Assembly (NCBI GenBank): GCA_964429995.1 | Contig: CAYSDY010000004.1 | Coordinates: 1-64,000, forward strand | Source: UBA583 sp964429995 | Lineage (GTDB): Archaea > Nanobdellota > Nanobdellia > Woesearchaeales > UBA583 | Reading direction: 5' to 3' | Length of the DNA stretch: 64,000 nucleotides | Part shown: one piece after another, positions 35,570 to 45,265 of the stretch | Layout: every line of letters starts with the position of its first letter | Numbering within the stretch: the stretch's first letter is position 1 | Notes under the pieces: generated by a model | The model's database searches: none | Told to the model about the DNA's origin: nothing | Seen by the model: the letters and a program-made list of their open reading frames with translations, nothing else | Made by a program: the position numbers and the translations under genes

Positions 35570-36436
35570 TTATCTTTTAAATCTTTTAACGAATTTGGAT
35601 ATTCCATAAATAAACAGGAATGGTACTATAAAACCTAATACATATAATATAAACTGTATTCCTGCCTCAAGAGATTTAACAAACATCTTTAATCCATCTT
35701 TAAAACCTAAAAAATCTATCTCTGACCAAACAGAAGGTTTTTCTCTAAGAGTTAAACTAACCTGACTATATTCTACTTTCTGATCAATATTTGCAAGTTG
35801 TGTATTGAAAAAAAACATTGAATCTTCAATAGTATCAATTCTTTGATTTATTTTAATTTCTTCATCTATTGTAAGATTGGTTTTTGCAAGCATCAATCTA
35901 TACTTTAACATTTGCTCATTATATCTTTCAACCCTATCTGAATAATCAGTATAAACTCCTGTTGCATCATTAGAATATATGTTGTAATTTTCAACTTCAC
36001 CATAATTTTTAAGTTCTAACACGAACATGTCAAATTTGTCGCTTGGAACTTTAAATGAATATGAAATCGTCTTATAATTATCTCTGTATTCATTTTCATA
36101 TTGATTTAAAAGTAAAACTGAATGTGCCTTAACCGATGCATCTATCTGTGTTTTAGAATAATCATAATTATCACTTTTTAAATTAATATTTGCATTATAA
36201 ATTATCTTACGTTCAACCTCTAAAGGAGCAAAACTAGATCCTGCATAATATCCACTACTATCAACCATTGTTGATTTACTCTGATAAGCCATATCATTAG
36301 TACTTCTTGCAGCAAAGGAATATGAGGTAAACATTCCTTGAAAACTCACTGCAACGAATAATAAAAGTATCAGTAGAATTATAATAACATAATTCTTCCA
36401 AACACTCTTAAGGTATGTAATTAAATCTTCCATCAC
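35570..36436 (-). CDS. DUF4349 membrane-anchored protein
   Basis: The 288-residue protein has an N-terminal helix (VIIILLILLLFVAVSFQGMF), an extracytoplasmic domain of DUF4349 type (ERKIIYNANINLKSDNYDY; KTISYSFKVPSDKFD; EEIKINQRIDTIED coiled region) and a C-terminal helix (FILYVLGFIVPFLFIYGI) with a basic tail. In this family the middle forms a coiled-coil hairpin. Function is unknown, and it is common in bacteria and DPANN. It stands alone, with 88 bp to the GTPase gene upstream. Confidence 0.85.
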   Translation of the reverse strand: MMEDLITYLKSVWKNYVIIILLILLLFVAVSFQGMFTSYSFAARSTNDMAYQSKSTMVDSSGYYAGSSFAPLEVERKIIYNANINLKSDNYDYSKTQIDASVKAHSVLLLNQYENEYRDNYKTISYSFKVPSDKFDMFVLELKNYGEVENYNIYSNDATGVYTDYSDRVERYNEQMLKYRLMLAKTNLTIDEEIKINQRIDTIEDSMFFFNTQLANIDQKVEYSQVSLTLREKPSVWSEIDFLGFKDGLKMFVKSLEAGIQFILYVLGFIVPFLFIYGISKFVKRFKR

Positions 36437-36524
36437 ATATATCTTACAAGTTGTTAATTTAAATACTTAACTATAACTTTAAAAGAAATTAAAATAATAC
36501 AAGGGTTTTTAATAAAAATTCATA

Positions 36525-37721
36525 TTACTTGCCACTAACTATTTCAACAATGTCCCCAAAATCTAAAACATGTTCTTTTCCAACCATTCTTTTAGTTCTG
36601 ACATTTATTGCCTTTATAAAATTTTTACCAAAATCAGTATGCAACCTATAAGCAAAATCTAATGCTGTTGCACTATTATCCATTAAAAAACAATCAGGAA
36701 GAACATTTCCAAAACTGTCCTCTAATTTTGAAACTCCTCCAGGAAATATTGGCTTCATTTTAAGTAAATCAAAAACTGCACTGTTTATAGACTCTTGAAC
36801 ACCTGTTGATTCCATATTCGCCAATACTTCTTTTATTTTTGCTAAACCTTTAATCTGAATATCTTTTAGTTTAGATTCATCAATTATACTAAAAACACTA
36901 TCACCTGGAATATACTCTATAAGACCTGCTTTTTGTGCCTGTTTTAAATTCCATTCATATTCAGCAGTAACAGGAATTATTGTATATTTAGGAAATTTAT
37001 ATCTAAGATCCTCAATTTTCTTTTTAAAAAGATTGTTCTCCTGTAAAACATCACACTTGTTAGCTGCAATAATCATTGGTTTTGTTATTCTTCTTAACTC
37101 TTTTGAAAATTCAAAAAGGTTGTTTTCAATATTTGTTTTATTAAGATTAAGCGTTGATATTGCACTTAAAATCTGGTTTTCATTTATCTTAAGTCCAGAC
37201 AAAACCATCCCAAAAGCTACTTCCATTTTCATATCCTGCAGTCTTATTTTTTTGCTTATGCTATCCCAGTTCCTTTTTATTATGTTAAAAAACCAAAGAT
37301 CTATTTCCTCTTCTAAAAATTTTACATCATTAGCTGGATCATAAGAATTTATGGGACAAACTTCTCCTTTTTCATTAGTTGCACCAGAAAGATCTATAAC
37401 ATGTATAAGCACATCAGCCTGTCTTAAATCATCTAAAAATTTATTTCCAAGACCTTTTCCTTCATTAGCACCAGGAACAAGACCTGCAACATCAATAACC
37501 TCAATAGGCACGAATCTAAAATCACCAATAACATACCCTTCACGTGGATTTGAATGTTTTGAAAAATCAATTGCAGGATCTTTTACTTTAACATAACCGA
37601 TTGCAGAATTTGCATTAATTGTAGTAAAAGGGAAATTCCCCGACTCAGCATGTGCTAAGGTTAATGCTCTGAAAAATGCTGATTTTCCAACATTAGGTTT
37701 ACCAACTATACCAACTATCAT
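36525..37721 (-). CDS. ychF: YchF-type OBG GTPase/ATPase with TGS domain (archaeal Ygr210-like)
   Basis: The 398-residue protein begins with the G1 motif GIVGKPNVGKSAFFRALTLA, then G2/G3 features VIDVAGLVPGANEGKGLG and the NKCD-type G4 (AANKCDVL). It ends in a TGS domain (DFAYRLHTDFGKNFIKA). OBG/YchF proteins bind ribosomes and hydrolyse ATP or GTP. The length and 'KSAFFRALT' form match the archaeal/eukaryotic DRG-Ygr210 branch. Neighbours on both sides are also conserved housekeeping genes. Confidence 0.92.
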   Translation of the reverse strand: MIVGIVGKPNVGKSAFFRALTLAHAESGNFPFTTINANSAIGYVKVKDPAIDFSKHSNPREGYVIGDFRFVPIEVIDVAGLVPGANEGKGLGNKFLDDLRQADVLIHVIDLSGATNEKGEVCPINSYDPANDVKFLEEEIDLWFFNIIKRNWDSISKKIRLQDMKMEVAFGMVLSGLKINENQILSAISTLNLNKTNIENNLFEFSKELRRITKPMIIAANKCDVLQENNLFKKKIEDLRYKFPKYTIIPVTAEYEWNLKQAQKAGLIEYIPGDSVFSIIDESKLKDIQIKGLAKIKEVLANMESTGVQESINSAVFDLLKMKPIFPGGVSKLEDSFGNVLPDCFLMDNSATALDFAYRLHTDFGKNFIKAINVRTKRMVGKEHVLDFGDIVEIVSGK

Positions 37722-37829
37722 AAATAATCTAAATAATCCAAATTTTATAAAATTTTAGGTATTAAGAATTTAAAAAACCTTATTCTTCTTAAGTTCTATA
37801 TTAAAATTTTTTATTTCAATTATTCATAT

Positions 37830-39878
37830 TCATAAATCTCTCATGCTTAATTGTATTTTTGATAATTTAATATCAACAGATAAAACCTTAACTCTCACTT
37901 TATCTCCCACTTTAACAACGCTTAAAGGATCTTTTATAAATCCATCACTAATCATAGAAATGTGCACCAATCCGTTTTGCTTAACACCTATATCAACAAA
38001 AGCTCCAAACTGCATAACATTTCTTACTATGCCATCATAAACAGAATCAACTTTAATGTCTTCAATAGAAATATTATTATTAACACTAAGTTTTGCAGTA
38101 TTCTGCCTTATGTCATATCCTATATTTTCATAAGCTTTCCATATATCATCTATTGTAACCTGATTACAATCATTATAATACTCCTTTAAATCCAGTGAAA
38201 AATTCTTAATATTATTCTCTATTACATATCTTGCCAGTTTATATTGTTCTGGATGAATATTTGTATTATCTAATTTTTCATTTGAATCAAAAACACGTAA
38301 AAATCCAACAGATTGCTGATATGCCTTATCAGATAAGATTTTCTTAAGACATTCCCTGTTTTTATATGGTTTGTTTGCAACAATTTTTTTAGCAGTTCTA
38401 AGATCAAGGCCTGAAATAAATTTTAAGATATGTATCCCTGATGTATTAACATTAATCCCCACAGAATTAACCACATCCTCAACAACATAACTTAATTTTT
38501 TTTCAAGTTCTTTTTGATTCATATCATGTTGATACATCCCAACACCAATACTGCCTACAGGAACTTTTACAAGTTCAGACAAAGGATCTACATACCTTCT
38601 TGCAATAGATATAGTTCCTCTATCTGTAGCATCAAGATTTTCAAATTCTTCGTTTGCAACATCACTTGCCGAATAAACACTTGCTCCATCCTCATTAACC
38701 ATTTCAACAACATAATCTTTTAATATTTCATTTGCCTGTAAAGATCCAGTACCATTACCTAAAGCAATAACATCAAATCTATATTTTTCTTTCAATCTTT
38801 TAATTTCATCCAAAAATTCTTGTTTTTTTTCAATATAAACTTTTGAAAATTCTAAAGGATTCATCTGTTTATCTATTATTGCCAATTTGCAACCTGTTCT
38901 AAAACCTGGATCTACTCCTAACACAACTTTTCCATATTCAGGTTTAACCATCAAAAGATTCTTAAGATTCATCTGAAAAGTTCTTATACTCTCTATTTCA
39001 GCCTTTTCAGTGAGCATGTTTCTTATTTCTGTTTCAATGGATGAAAAAATTCTATTAAAACCTTCTTTAACACAATATCTAAGTTCATCAGTAACTACTT
39101 GATACTTCTCATTTAAACCTTCTAATGCAATAATATCTTTTTTTAATTTCACATTTAAAATACCAAGCTTATCTGCTCTGTTAAGAGCAAGAATCTGATA
39201 AGCCTTAATTGTTAACACATGTTTTAAAAAAGAATAATAAATCTCAAATTTAGGTATTTGCCTTAAAATATTTTCAGAAAAACCATTTCTGTTCTCTTTT
39301 AACTTTGATTCTATTTCGCCATGTTTTAAGAAATAAGACCTTACATATTCCCTGTTTTTAACATCATCAGCAATTTCTGCAATAACTATATCATTTGCAC
39401 CCTCAATAATTTCATCTGCAGAATACTTTTGTAAGAGTAAATATGGAATCTCTATTTTTTTCTGCTCTTTAATCATTAAAGCAACAATTTCAAATCCTTT
39501 TTCAATCGCAATTTGTGCTTTTGTCTTTTTTTTTCTTCTATAAATAGAATATATGTCTTCAACCTGAGAAATAGAAGAACAAAGAATTATTGAATCTTTT
39601 AATTCCTGTGTTAACTTTCCTTGTTCATATATCTGATTCATTGCTGTTTTTTTAAGTTTGAAAAGATTTTCCTCCTTTTCTTTTTTCTCAATTATACTTC
39701 TTATCTGTGTTTCACAAAGATTGCCTGTTACCTCCTTACGATATCTTGCAATAAAAGGAACTGTTGCACAATCCTCAATCAAATTTAAGACATTTTTTAC
39801 CTGACTCTTTCTAAGGTTTAAAAAATTACTTATTATAGAAACATAATCTAAATCATCTAAATCACAATCAACAGTCAT
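37830..39878 (-). CDS. tex: Tex-like RNA-binding protein (S1 domain)
   Basis: The 682-residue protein follows the Tex layout: a helical N-terminus (RKSQVKNVLNLIEDCATVPFIARYRKEVTGN), YqgF/RuvC-like fold with VVLGVDPGFRTGCKLAIID, a helix-hairpin-helix region (NVNTSGIHILKFISGLDLRTA in pieces), and a C-terminal S1 domain (DGIVRNVMQFGAFVDIGVKQNGLVHISMI). Bacterial Tex binds nucleic acid and influences transcription; archaeal homologues are scattered and were probably acquired. Length is slightly under the bacterial 770. Confidence 0.93.
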   Translation of the reverse strand: MTVDCDLDDLDYVSIISNFLNLRKSQVKNVLNLIEDCATVPFIARYRKEVTGNLCETQIRSIIEKKEKEENLFKLKKTAMNQIYEQGKLTQELKDSIILCSSISQVEDIYSIYRRKKKTKAQIAIEKGFEIVALMIKEQKKIEIPYLLLQKYSADEIIEGANDIVIAEIADDVKNREYVRSYFLKHGEIESKLKENRNGFSENILRQIPKFEIYYSFLKHVLTIKAYQILALNRADKLGILNVKLKKDIIALEGLNEKYQVVTDELRYCVKEGFNRIFSSIETEIRNMLTEKAEIESIRTFQMNLKNLLMVKPEYGKVVLGVDPGFRTGCKLAIIDKQMNPLEFSKVYIEKKQEFLDEIKRLKEKYRFDVIALGNGTGSLQANEILKDYVVEMVNEDGASVYSASDVANEEFENLDATDRGTISIARRYVDPLSELVKVPVGSIGVGMYQHDMNQKELEKKLSYVVEDVVNSVGINVNTSGIHILKFISGLDLRTAKKIVANKPYKNRECLKKILSDKAYQQSVGFLRVFDSNEKLDNTNIHPEQYKLARYVIENNIKNFSLDLKEYYNDCNQVTIDDIWKAYENIGYDIRQNTAKLSVNNNISIEDIKVDSVYDGIVRNVMQFGAFVDIGVKQNGLVHISMISDGFIKDPLSVVKVGDKVRVKVLSVDIKLSKIQLSMRDL

Positions 39879-39938
39879 AAAATAATATTATCACAAACTG
39901 TTTATAAATATTAATCAGTTAATTAGAAAAAATAAAAA

Positions 39939-41381
39939 TTAATTATTTGTTAAAAAATCAGAAATCTTGTAAACCTCAAGCATATTAGTATTTCCCTGTT
40001 TAAGTTTTATATGACCTGCTGTAATAACTATAATATCATTTTCGCCAAATTCTTTAGTATTATATTTATCAATAACTAGTTTTTCAATCATCTGATCATA
40101 ACCACAAATTTCCTTATCACAATCAAATTCAAAATAGACAGGAAATACTCCTCTTGATAATTGTAATTGCCTTAATACTGTATAATTTCTTGTAAGTGCG
40201 TAAATAGGACACTTGCTTTTAAATCTTGCAACTTTTCTTGCGGTAAAACCACTCTCTGTAGGTGTTATTATAGCCTTAGCATTTAATGTTTTTGCAGCAA
40301 CAGATGCTGAAAGTGTAACAAAAGTTGATATTGGATATTTAAATTTAGCAAGATTACCAAAAGAATTTTCAGATAATTTTGAAACAACATCCATATCATA
40401 ATTCTTAGCAATTTTTGTCATCACTGCAACAGCTTTTACAGGATATTTCCCAGATGCAGTTTCTCCTGAAAGCATTACAGCATCAGCTCCTTGCAAAATA
40501 GCACTAGCAACATCTGAAACTTCAGCCCTTGTAGGTCTTGGATTAATTTTCATACTCTCAAGCATCTGAGTTGCAACGATTACAGGTTTACCAAAATAAT
40601 TACATTTTTCTATTATTTCCATCTGCACTTTAGGAACAGCTTCTAAAGGCATTTCAACACCCAAATCTCCTCTTGCAACCATTATTGCTGATGATGCAGA
40701 AATAATTTCATCTATATTTTTAACAGCATCTGCATGTTCTATCTTTGAAATAATTCTTATATTTGAATCATTTTTTAATAAAAATTCTTTTAATTCTAAA
40801 ACTTCTTGTGCATTTCTTACAAAAGATGCAGCAATATAATCAATATTATGTTTTATTCCAAATTTTATATCTTCAACATCTTTTTCTGAAAGAAATGGAA
40901 TCTCAACATTATGTCCCCATATTGATACTGTTTTTCTTGATCCCAAAATTCCACCATTTAAAACTTTAACTAAAAGTTCATCATTACTAACTTCTACTAC
41001 CTCACACTCTATCAATCCATCATCAATAAGCACCTTATTGCCTACAGAAACTTTTTCAAGTTTTGCATAGTTGATATGAATCATCTTCTCATTACCTAAA
41101 ACATCTTTTTTTGTAAGTATAAGTTCTTGATTTTCTTTAAGAATAATCTCTCCTGATTCTATTTTTCCAGTTCTTATTTCTGGTCCTTTAGTATCAAGTA
41201 ATATAGCTATCTCATTAGAAACTTCTCTTATGTTTGATATTAATTTTTCAAAATAATCGTAATCTCCATGAGAAAAATTAAGTCTTGCAACATTCATTCC
41301 TGCCTTATACAAACTCCTTATTACATCAACACTATCTGTTGAAGGTCCTAAGGTTGCAACAATTTTTGTAAATTTTTCCAT
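39939..41381 (-). CDS. pyk: Pyruvate kinase
   Basis: The 480-residue enzyme converts phosphoenolpyruvate and ADP to pyruvate and ATP. It shows KIVATLGPSTDS, RLNFSHGDYD, LLDTKGPEIRTG, the active-site IISKIEHADAVKNIDEI and VARGDLGVEMP, PVIVATQMLESM, and TRAEVSDVASAILQGADAVMLSGETASGKYP. The C-terminal allosteric domain is present. Glycolysis with substrate-level ATP formation fits a reduced fermentative archaeon. Gene is single, with 57 bp to the Tex gene downstream on the same strand. Confidence 0.97.
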   Translation of the reverse strand: MEKFTKIVATLGPSTDSVDVIRSLYKAGMNVARLNFSHGDYDYFEKLISNIREVSNEIAILLDTKGPEIRTGKIESGEIILKENQELILTKKDVLGNEKMIHINYAKLEKVSVGNKVLIDDGLIECEVVEVSNDELLVKVLNGGILGSRKTVSIWGHNVEIPFLSEKDVEDIKFGIKHNIDYIAASFVRNAQEVLELKEFLLKNDSNIRIISKIEHADAVKNIDEIISASSAIMVARGDLGVEMPLEAVPKVQMEIIEKCNYFGKPVIVATQMLESMKINPRPTRAEVSDVASAILQGADAVMLSGETASGKYPVKAVAVMTKIAKNYDMDVVSKLSENSFGNLAKFKYPISTFVTLSASVAAKTLNAKAIITPTESGFTARKVARFKSKCPIYALTRNYTVLRQLQLSRGVFPVYFEFDCDKEICGYDQMIEKLVIDKYNTKEFGENDIIVITAGHIKLKQGNTNMLEVYKISDFLTNN

Positions 41382-41468
41382 TCAATTATAGATAAAATAG
41401 AAATATGCTTAAAAAACTTAGCCTTACATATAATGTTTTATAAAATTTTTATATTTAATATTACAAAC

Positions 41469-42635
41469 CTAACACATTCTATCAAATGCTATTGCAGGAA
41501 ATACTGTAAGTATTATTCCCATAAGAACTATAGCAGAAAATATATCATTACTTATAAGCCCACTACTTCTTGCAACTTCAGCAATAATCATTTCAATAGC
41601 CCCTTTTGTACTCATTCCTAAGCCTATAAGAAAACCATTTTTGAATTTATCATGTACAATATAGCTTCCTAAAAGGCTTGCAAACATTTTTGAGGAAAAA
41701 CCTATCAAGGCTAATGATATCCCAAGCAATGGATTTTTTAATATCAATTCAATAGACATATTATAACCAATCCAAAAAAAGAATATATAACTTAAAAATC
41801 CAAATGATATTGATTTTATGAATTTGTTTATCATATATTCATCTCTTATTCCCTTCTTTCCCTGTCTTGATAAAGAAATATTTATCATAATACCTGCAAC
41901 TATTGCACCAACCGAAAAATCAAGACCTATGTAATTAGAAAAACTTGCAAGACCTAAAACAAAAATCAATGCAAGTGTAAAAACATTATAGTAATTATCC
42001 TTCTCATGAGACATAAATATTTTTCCAAGAAAATTAACAACATTTTTAAAAAAAATATGAGCAATTAAAATAGCAATCACTCCTAAAAGAATAGGCTGAA
42101 AAGCCAAAAAAGAAAAAGTATTAATGCTAATTATAAATGAAATAATAACTAACAACAATATCCCCATCATATCATCAATCATACCAGCAGCAATTATAAC
42201 CTCACCCGTTTTACTCTTTGAAAGTCTTTTCTCTTCAAGCAATACAGTCATTATCCCTTCAGCTGTAATAGATAAGGTTGATGCTATTACAAAACTCACA
42301 ATAAGACTATATGAAAGATAATAAAAAGAATATACAAACCCAAAAAAAAATGACATAAAAAATGCCAAAAAAGCAATCAATAAAGTTTCTTTTTTTTGTT
42401 TTTTTACCCCTTTTATGTCTATTTCAAGACCGATATAAAACAAAAGCAATATTATCCCAAGATTAGATAATAATTCTATTACATACAAATAATCAGAAAA
42501 AAGATCTTTTCTAAAACTAAAACAAAAACCAACAAAAATAGGAGCCAAAACTTTTGGTAATTTTATTTTTTCAAAAATATGAGATAGTAAAAAAGAAAGT
42601 AATATTATGAAAAATACCATCATAACAAAATCCAT
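41469..42635 (-). CDS. Cation/proton antiporter (CPA2 type)
   Basis: The 388-residue protein has about 12-13 membrane helices with the CPA2 landmarks: IIAAGMIDDMMGILLLV (a DD motif, typical of electrogenic Na+/H+ exchange), LDFSVGAIVAGI, and GMSTKGAIEMIIAEVARSSGL. There is no C-terminal TrkA_N regulatory domain as in Kef systems, so it is a plain NapA/GerN-like antiporter that probably exports Na+ using the proton gradient. It is divergent from the restriction-modification locus, with 106 bp between starts. Confidence 0.92.
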   Translation of the reverse strand: MDFVMMVFFIILLSFLLSHIFEKIKLPKVLAPIFVGFCFSFRKDLFSDYLYVIELLSNLGIILLLFYIGLEIDIKGVKKQKKETLLIAFLAFFMSFFFGFVYSFYYLSYSLIVSFVIASTLSITAEGIMTVLLEEKRLSKSKTGEVIIAAGMIDDMMGILLLVIISFIISINTFSFLAFQPILLGVIAILIAHIFFKNVVNFLGKIFMSHEKDNYYNVFTLALIFVLGLASFSNYIGLDFSVGAIVAGIMINISLSRQGKKGIRDEYMINKFIKSISFGFLSYIFFFWIGYNMSIELILKNPLLGISLALIGFSSKMFASLLGSYIVHDKFKNGFLIGLGMSTKGAIEMIIAEVARSSGLISNDIFSAIVLMGIILTVFPAIAFDRMC

Positions 42636-42708
42636 AAAAATTAAACATTAACACGAATAAAAAACAATTGTAACCATTTTAAAAGAATAATTTTTAAAAA
42701 ATTAACAA

Positions 42709-42722
42709 AATATATAAATATT
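42709..42722 (+). promoter_or_regulatory. TATA box of the DNA methyltransferase gene
   Basis: ATATATAAATATTA lies about 26 bp upstream of the ATG at 42742, so a leaderless mRNA is expected. The endonuclease gene has no room for a separate promoter and would depend on this one. Confidence 0.5.
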
Positions 42723-42741
42723 ATACATTGCATATACTAAT

Positions 42742-43773
42742 ATGAAAGAAAATTTTAAATTTATTGATCTTTTTGCAGGAATTGGTGGTTTTAGAATTGC
42801 TTTAGAGGATTTTGGTCATAAATGTGTATTTTCTTCCGAATGGGACAAATATGCTCAACAAACATATAAAGAAAATTTTAATGAAATACCAAAGGGAGAT
42901 ATTACTCAGATTTCTGAAATTGATATACCAAAACACGAAATTATTTGTGCAGGATTTCCATGTCAGGCATTTAGTATTTCTGGAAAACAAAAAGGTTTTG
43001 AGGATATAAGAGGAACATTATTTTTTGACATTTTAAGAATTGCAAATTATCATAAACCTAAGGTTTTATTTTTAGAAAATGTAAAAAATTTAACTAAACA
43101 TAAAAATGGAGACACTTTAAATACCATTGTTGACAAACTAGAAGAATTAGGTTATAATGTTTTTTATGACATTTTAAAAGCAAGTAATTATGGCGTACCT
43201 CAAGCAAGAGAAAGAGTTTATTTTGTTTGTTTTAGAAAAGATTTAAAAATAAATAATTTTACATTCCCAAAGCCAATTAATAAAAAAATTTTTGTAAAAG
43301 ACATTTTAGAATCATCAGTAGATAATATTTTCTTTATTAATAGAAATGATATTGAATTTTGGAAGAAAGAAGAATCACCACAATTAAAACCTATTCAAAT
43401 TGGCAAAATTAATAAAGGTGGTCAAGGAGAAAGGATTTATAGTATAAATGGACATGGGATAACATTGTCTGCTTATGGTGGAGGTATCGCTGGCAAAACT
43501 GGTGCTTATTTAGTAAATGGCAAAATTAGAAGATTAACTCCAAGAGAATGTGCAAGACTTCAAGGTTTTCCTGATACTTTTAAAATCCCTGTTTCAAGAA
43601 GTCAAGCATATAAACAATTTGGTAATAGTGTTTCTGTACCTGTTTTAAAATTAATTTTTGAAAAAATAAATAAGATTTTATTAGGAGAAATTGTTGAAAA
43701 ATCATTATTAGATTATGAAATAAAAATTGAACAACCTTTAAACAATGAAACACATTTATTTTTGAATTATTAA
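42742..43773 (+). CDS. DNA (cytosine-5) methyltransferase, HhaI-like (predicted GCGC)
   Basis: The 343-residue enzyme carries the C5-methyltransferase motifs in order: I (IDLFAGIGGFRIAL), IV (AGFPCQAFSISGKQKGFEDI, catalytic Cys), VI (ENVKNL), VIII (QARERVYFVCFR), IX (TPRECARLQGFP) and X (SQAYKQFGNSV). The target-recognition region GGQGERIYSINGHGITLSAYGGGIAGKTGAY is nearly identical in pattern to M.HhaI, which recognises GCGC. It therefore likely methylates the inner C of GCGC. The cognate nuclease follows after 1 bp, so this is a type II restriction-modification operon, a probable mobile acquisition. Confidence 0.93.
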   Translation: MKENFKFIDLFAGIGGFRIALEDFGHKCVFSSEWDKYAQQTYKENFNEIPKGDITQISEIDIPKHEIICAGFPCQAFSISGKQKGFEDIRGTLFFDILRIANYHKPKVLFLENVKNLTKHKNGDTLNTIVDKLEELGYNVFYDILKASNYGVPQARERVYFVCFRKDLKINNFTFPKPINKKIFVKDILESSVDNIFFINRNDIEFWKKEESPQLKPIQIGKINKGGQGERIYSINGHGITLSAYGGGIAGKTGAYLVNGKIRRLTPRECARLQGFPDTFKIPVSRSQAYKQFGNSVSVPVLKLIFEKINKILLGEIVEKSLLDYEIKIEQPLNNETHLFLNY

Positions 43774-43774
43774 A

Positions 43775-44530
43775 ATGGATTTAAATAAAAAAGTTAAATT
43801 AGGTTCTAAAACTGCTAAAAATGGTTTTAGAAATGAAGAAGATATAATTATTAAGTTTAATAATTGGAAACAACATACTGATGCTCAAAATTGGTTACAA
43901 ATCATGAAATATAATTTAGATGAAATAGAATATGTTAAAGCAATAAAAATTAAGGGAAGCTATAAAACTGATGTTCAAGTTCAAATTTCAATTAAGTTAA
44001 AAGAAAGCATCGACTGTAAAAATTTATCTGTTAAACTAGTTAGTAATCCTTCAGGTTTTAATCAGATAGATAAAAGATGGATTGATAAATATGTTGAACT
44101 TTGGAATATTCCAGAAAATATTGTAAAGTTATTAAAATTATTTACTGGAGAATTAGAACCATGTAAAAAAAATGTAAGAGATAAAAGAAGAATGTTCTTA
44201 GATGAAATGTCTGATGAAGAACAAAATCTTATTTTAAGTTTTTTTAGAGAAAACAAAATATTAATCATTTCAGATATCTTAAAAGGAAGAGATAAATTTA
44301 CTGCTGATTGGATGTTAGTAATTTTGAAAAAAAAAATAAATTCATACGAATGGGCATTAAAAGATATAAATACTGTTATGAACATTTATGGTAAAGATGA
44401 AATTAAAGTTACTAATAATGGTAGTTTAAAAATAGGTAGTATTACAATGCAAAGAAAAGGAGGTGATGGTGGAAGAAATTCTGCAAAAATGTTACAATTT
44501 AAAATAAATCCTTGTTTACTTTTTGATTAA
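43775..44530 (+). CDS. Type II restriction endonuclease, HinP1I-like (predicted G^CGC)
   Basis: The 251-residue protein resembles R.HinP1I throughout: GSKTAKNGFRNEEDI, VKLVSNPSGFNQIDKRW, FTGELEPC, KDKRRMFLDE-like DKRRMFLDEMSDEEQNLIL, ISDILKGRDKFTADW and the ending GSLKIGSITMQRKGGDGGRNSAKMLQFKI. These are remembered family features, not a database result. The active-site pattern (S/T)D-x18-(Q/E)-x-K appears as TD-x18-S-V-K, so the Q/E position is Ser. It is translated 1 bp after the methyltransferase stop. Together they should restrict unmethylated GCGC. Confidence 0.88.
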   Translation: MDLNKKVKLGSKTAKNGFRNEEDIIIKFNNWKQHTDAQNWLQIMKYNLDEIEYVKAIKIKGSYKTDVQVQISIKLKESIDCKNLSVKLVSNPSGFNQIDKRWIDKYVELWNIPENIVKLLKLFTGELEPCKKNVRDKRRMFLDEMSDEEQNLILSFFRENKILIISDILKGRDKFTADWMLVILKKKINSYEWALKDINTVMNIYGKDEIKVTNNGSLKIGSITMQRKGGDGGRNSAKMLQFKINPCLLFD

Positions 44531-44675
44531 AAATAACTAAATAAATTTTCTTTAAAGTGAATGATTTTATCTCTATATTTGGTAAGTTTATGCCTTTACG
44601 TTTATGTAATAAAATAAAATCATATAAATTCCTGTTTTTACAAATATTTTTAAAGATAATATAACATAGAAACCT

Positions 44676-45257
44676 ATGCAATCTAAGTTAAAATTAGAAG
44701 AATCAATAAAAAAGCTCTATTTTAGCAGAAGATTAGAACAACTTGCTGAATACGATTTTAATCGTATTTTAACCATAAATCAAAACGAGGGATGCTTTAC
44801 TACATCACATAATCGTAAAAATATAATAGCAACATCTCAAATAAAAGATAGTGTAGCACTCTTTGGATACTGTAAAACACTAGGTACAGGTTTTATATGT
44901 CACATAGGAGAAAAACAAAGAAACAATAACAAAGAACACAATGCTGAAAGTATAACAAATAGTTTATTAAATATTATACACTATTTTGGCACATGCCAAT
45001 ATTTAAAAGAAACAGCAATATATAAAGCAAAAATATTTCAAGGAAATGCAAATGGTGTCTGGCGTGATACAATAGAATTTATATCATACTTTAATTATCG
45101 TTGGCAAGATATAACAATTTTGATAGATACAATAGAAATTTCAGAGAATTCTTCAATAAACTTAGCTTTAGACACAAGAACAGGACAATACTTCAGACAC
45201 GATACAAATGCAAAAAGCACACAAAATAGTATACATAACATAATATGGAAAATATAA
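44676..45257 (+). CDS. CheD-like fold protein (weak), hypothetical
   Basis: The 193-residue protein has a short helical start and then a pattern that loosely follows the chemoreceptor glutamine deamidase CheD: DSVALFGYCKTLGTGFICHI, then AESITNSLLNIIHYFG and AKIFQGNANGVWRDTIEFI, and late TRTGQYF. The catalytic Cys of CheD would fall at a Ser here while the His may be kept. No chemotaxis genes are nearby, so a different role is likely. It lies between the restriction operon and the L14e gene, on the same strand as the former with 145 bp between them. Confidence 0.4.
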   Translation: MQSKLKLEESIKKLYFSRRLEQLAEYDFNRILTINQNEGCFTTSHNRKNIIATSQIKDSVALFGYCKTLGTGFICHIGEKQRNNNKEHNAESITNSLLNIIHYFGTCQYLKETAIYKAKIFQGNANGVWRDTIEFISYFNYRWQDITILIDTIEISENSSINLALDTRTGQYFRHDTNAKSTQNSIHNIIWKI

Positions 45258-45265
45258 AATAAATT

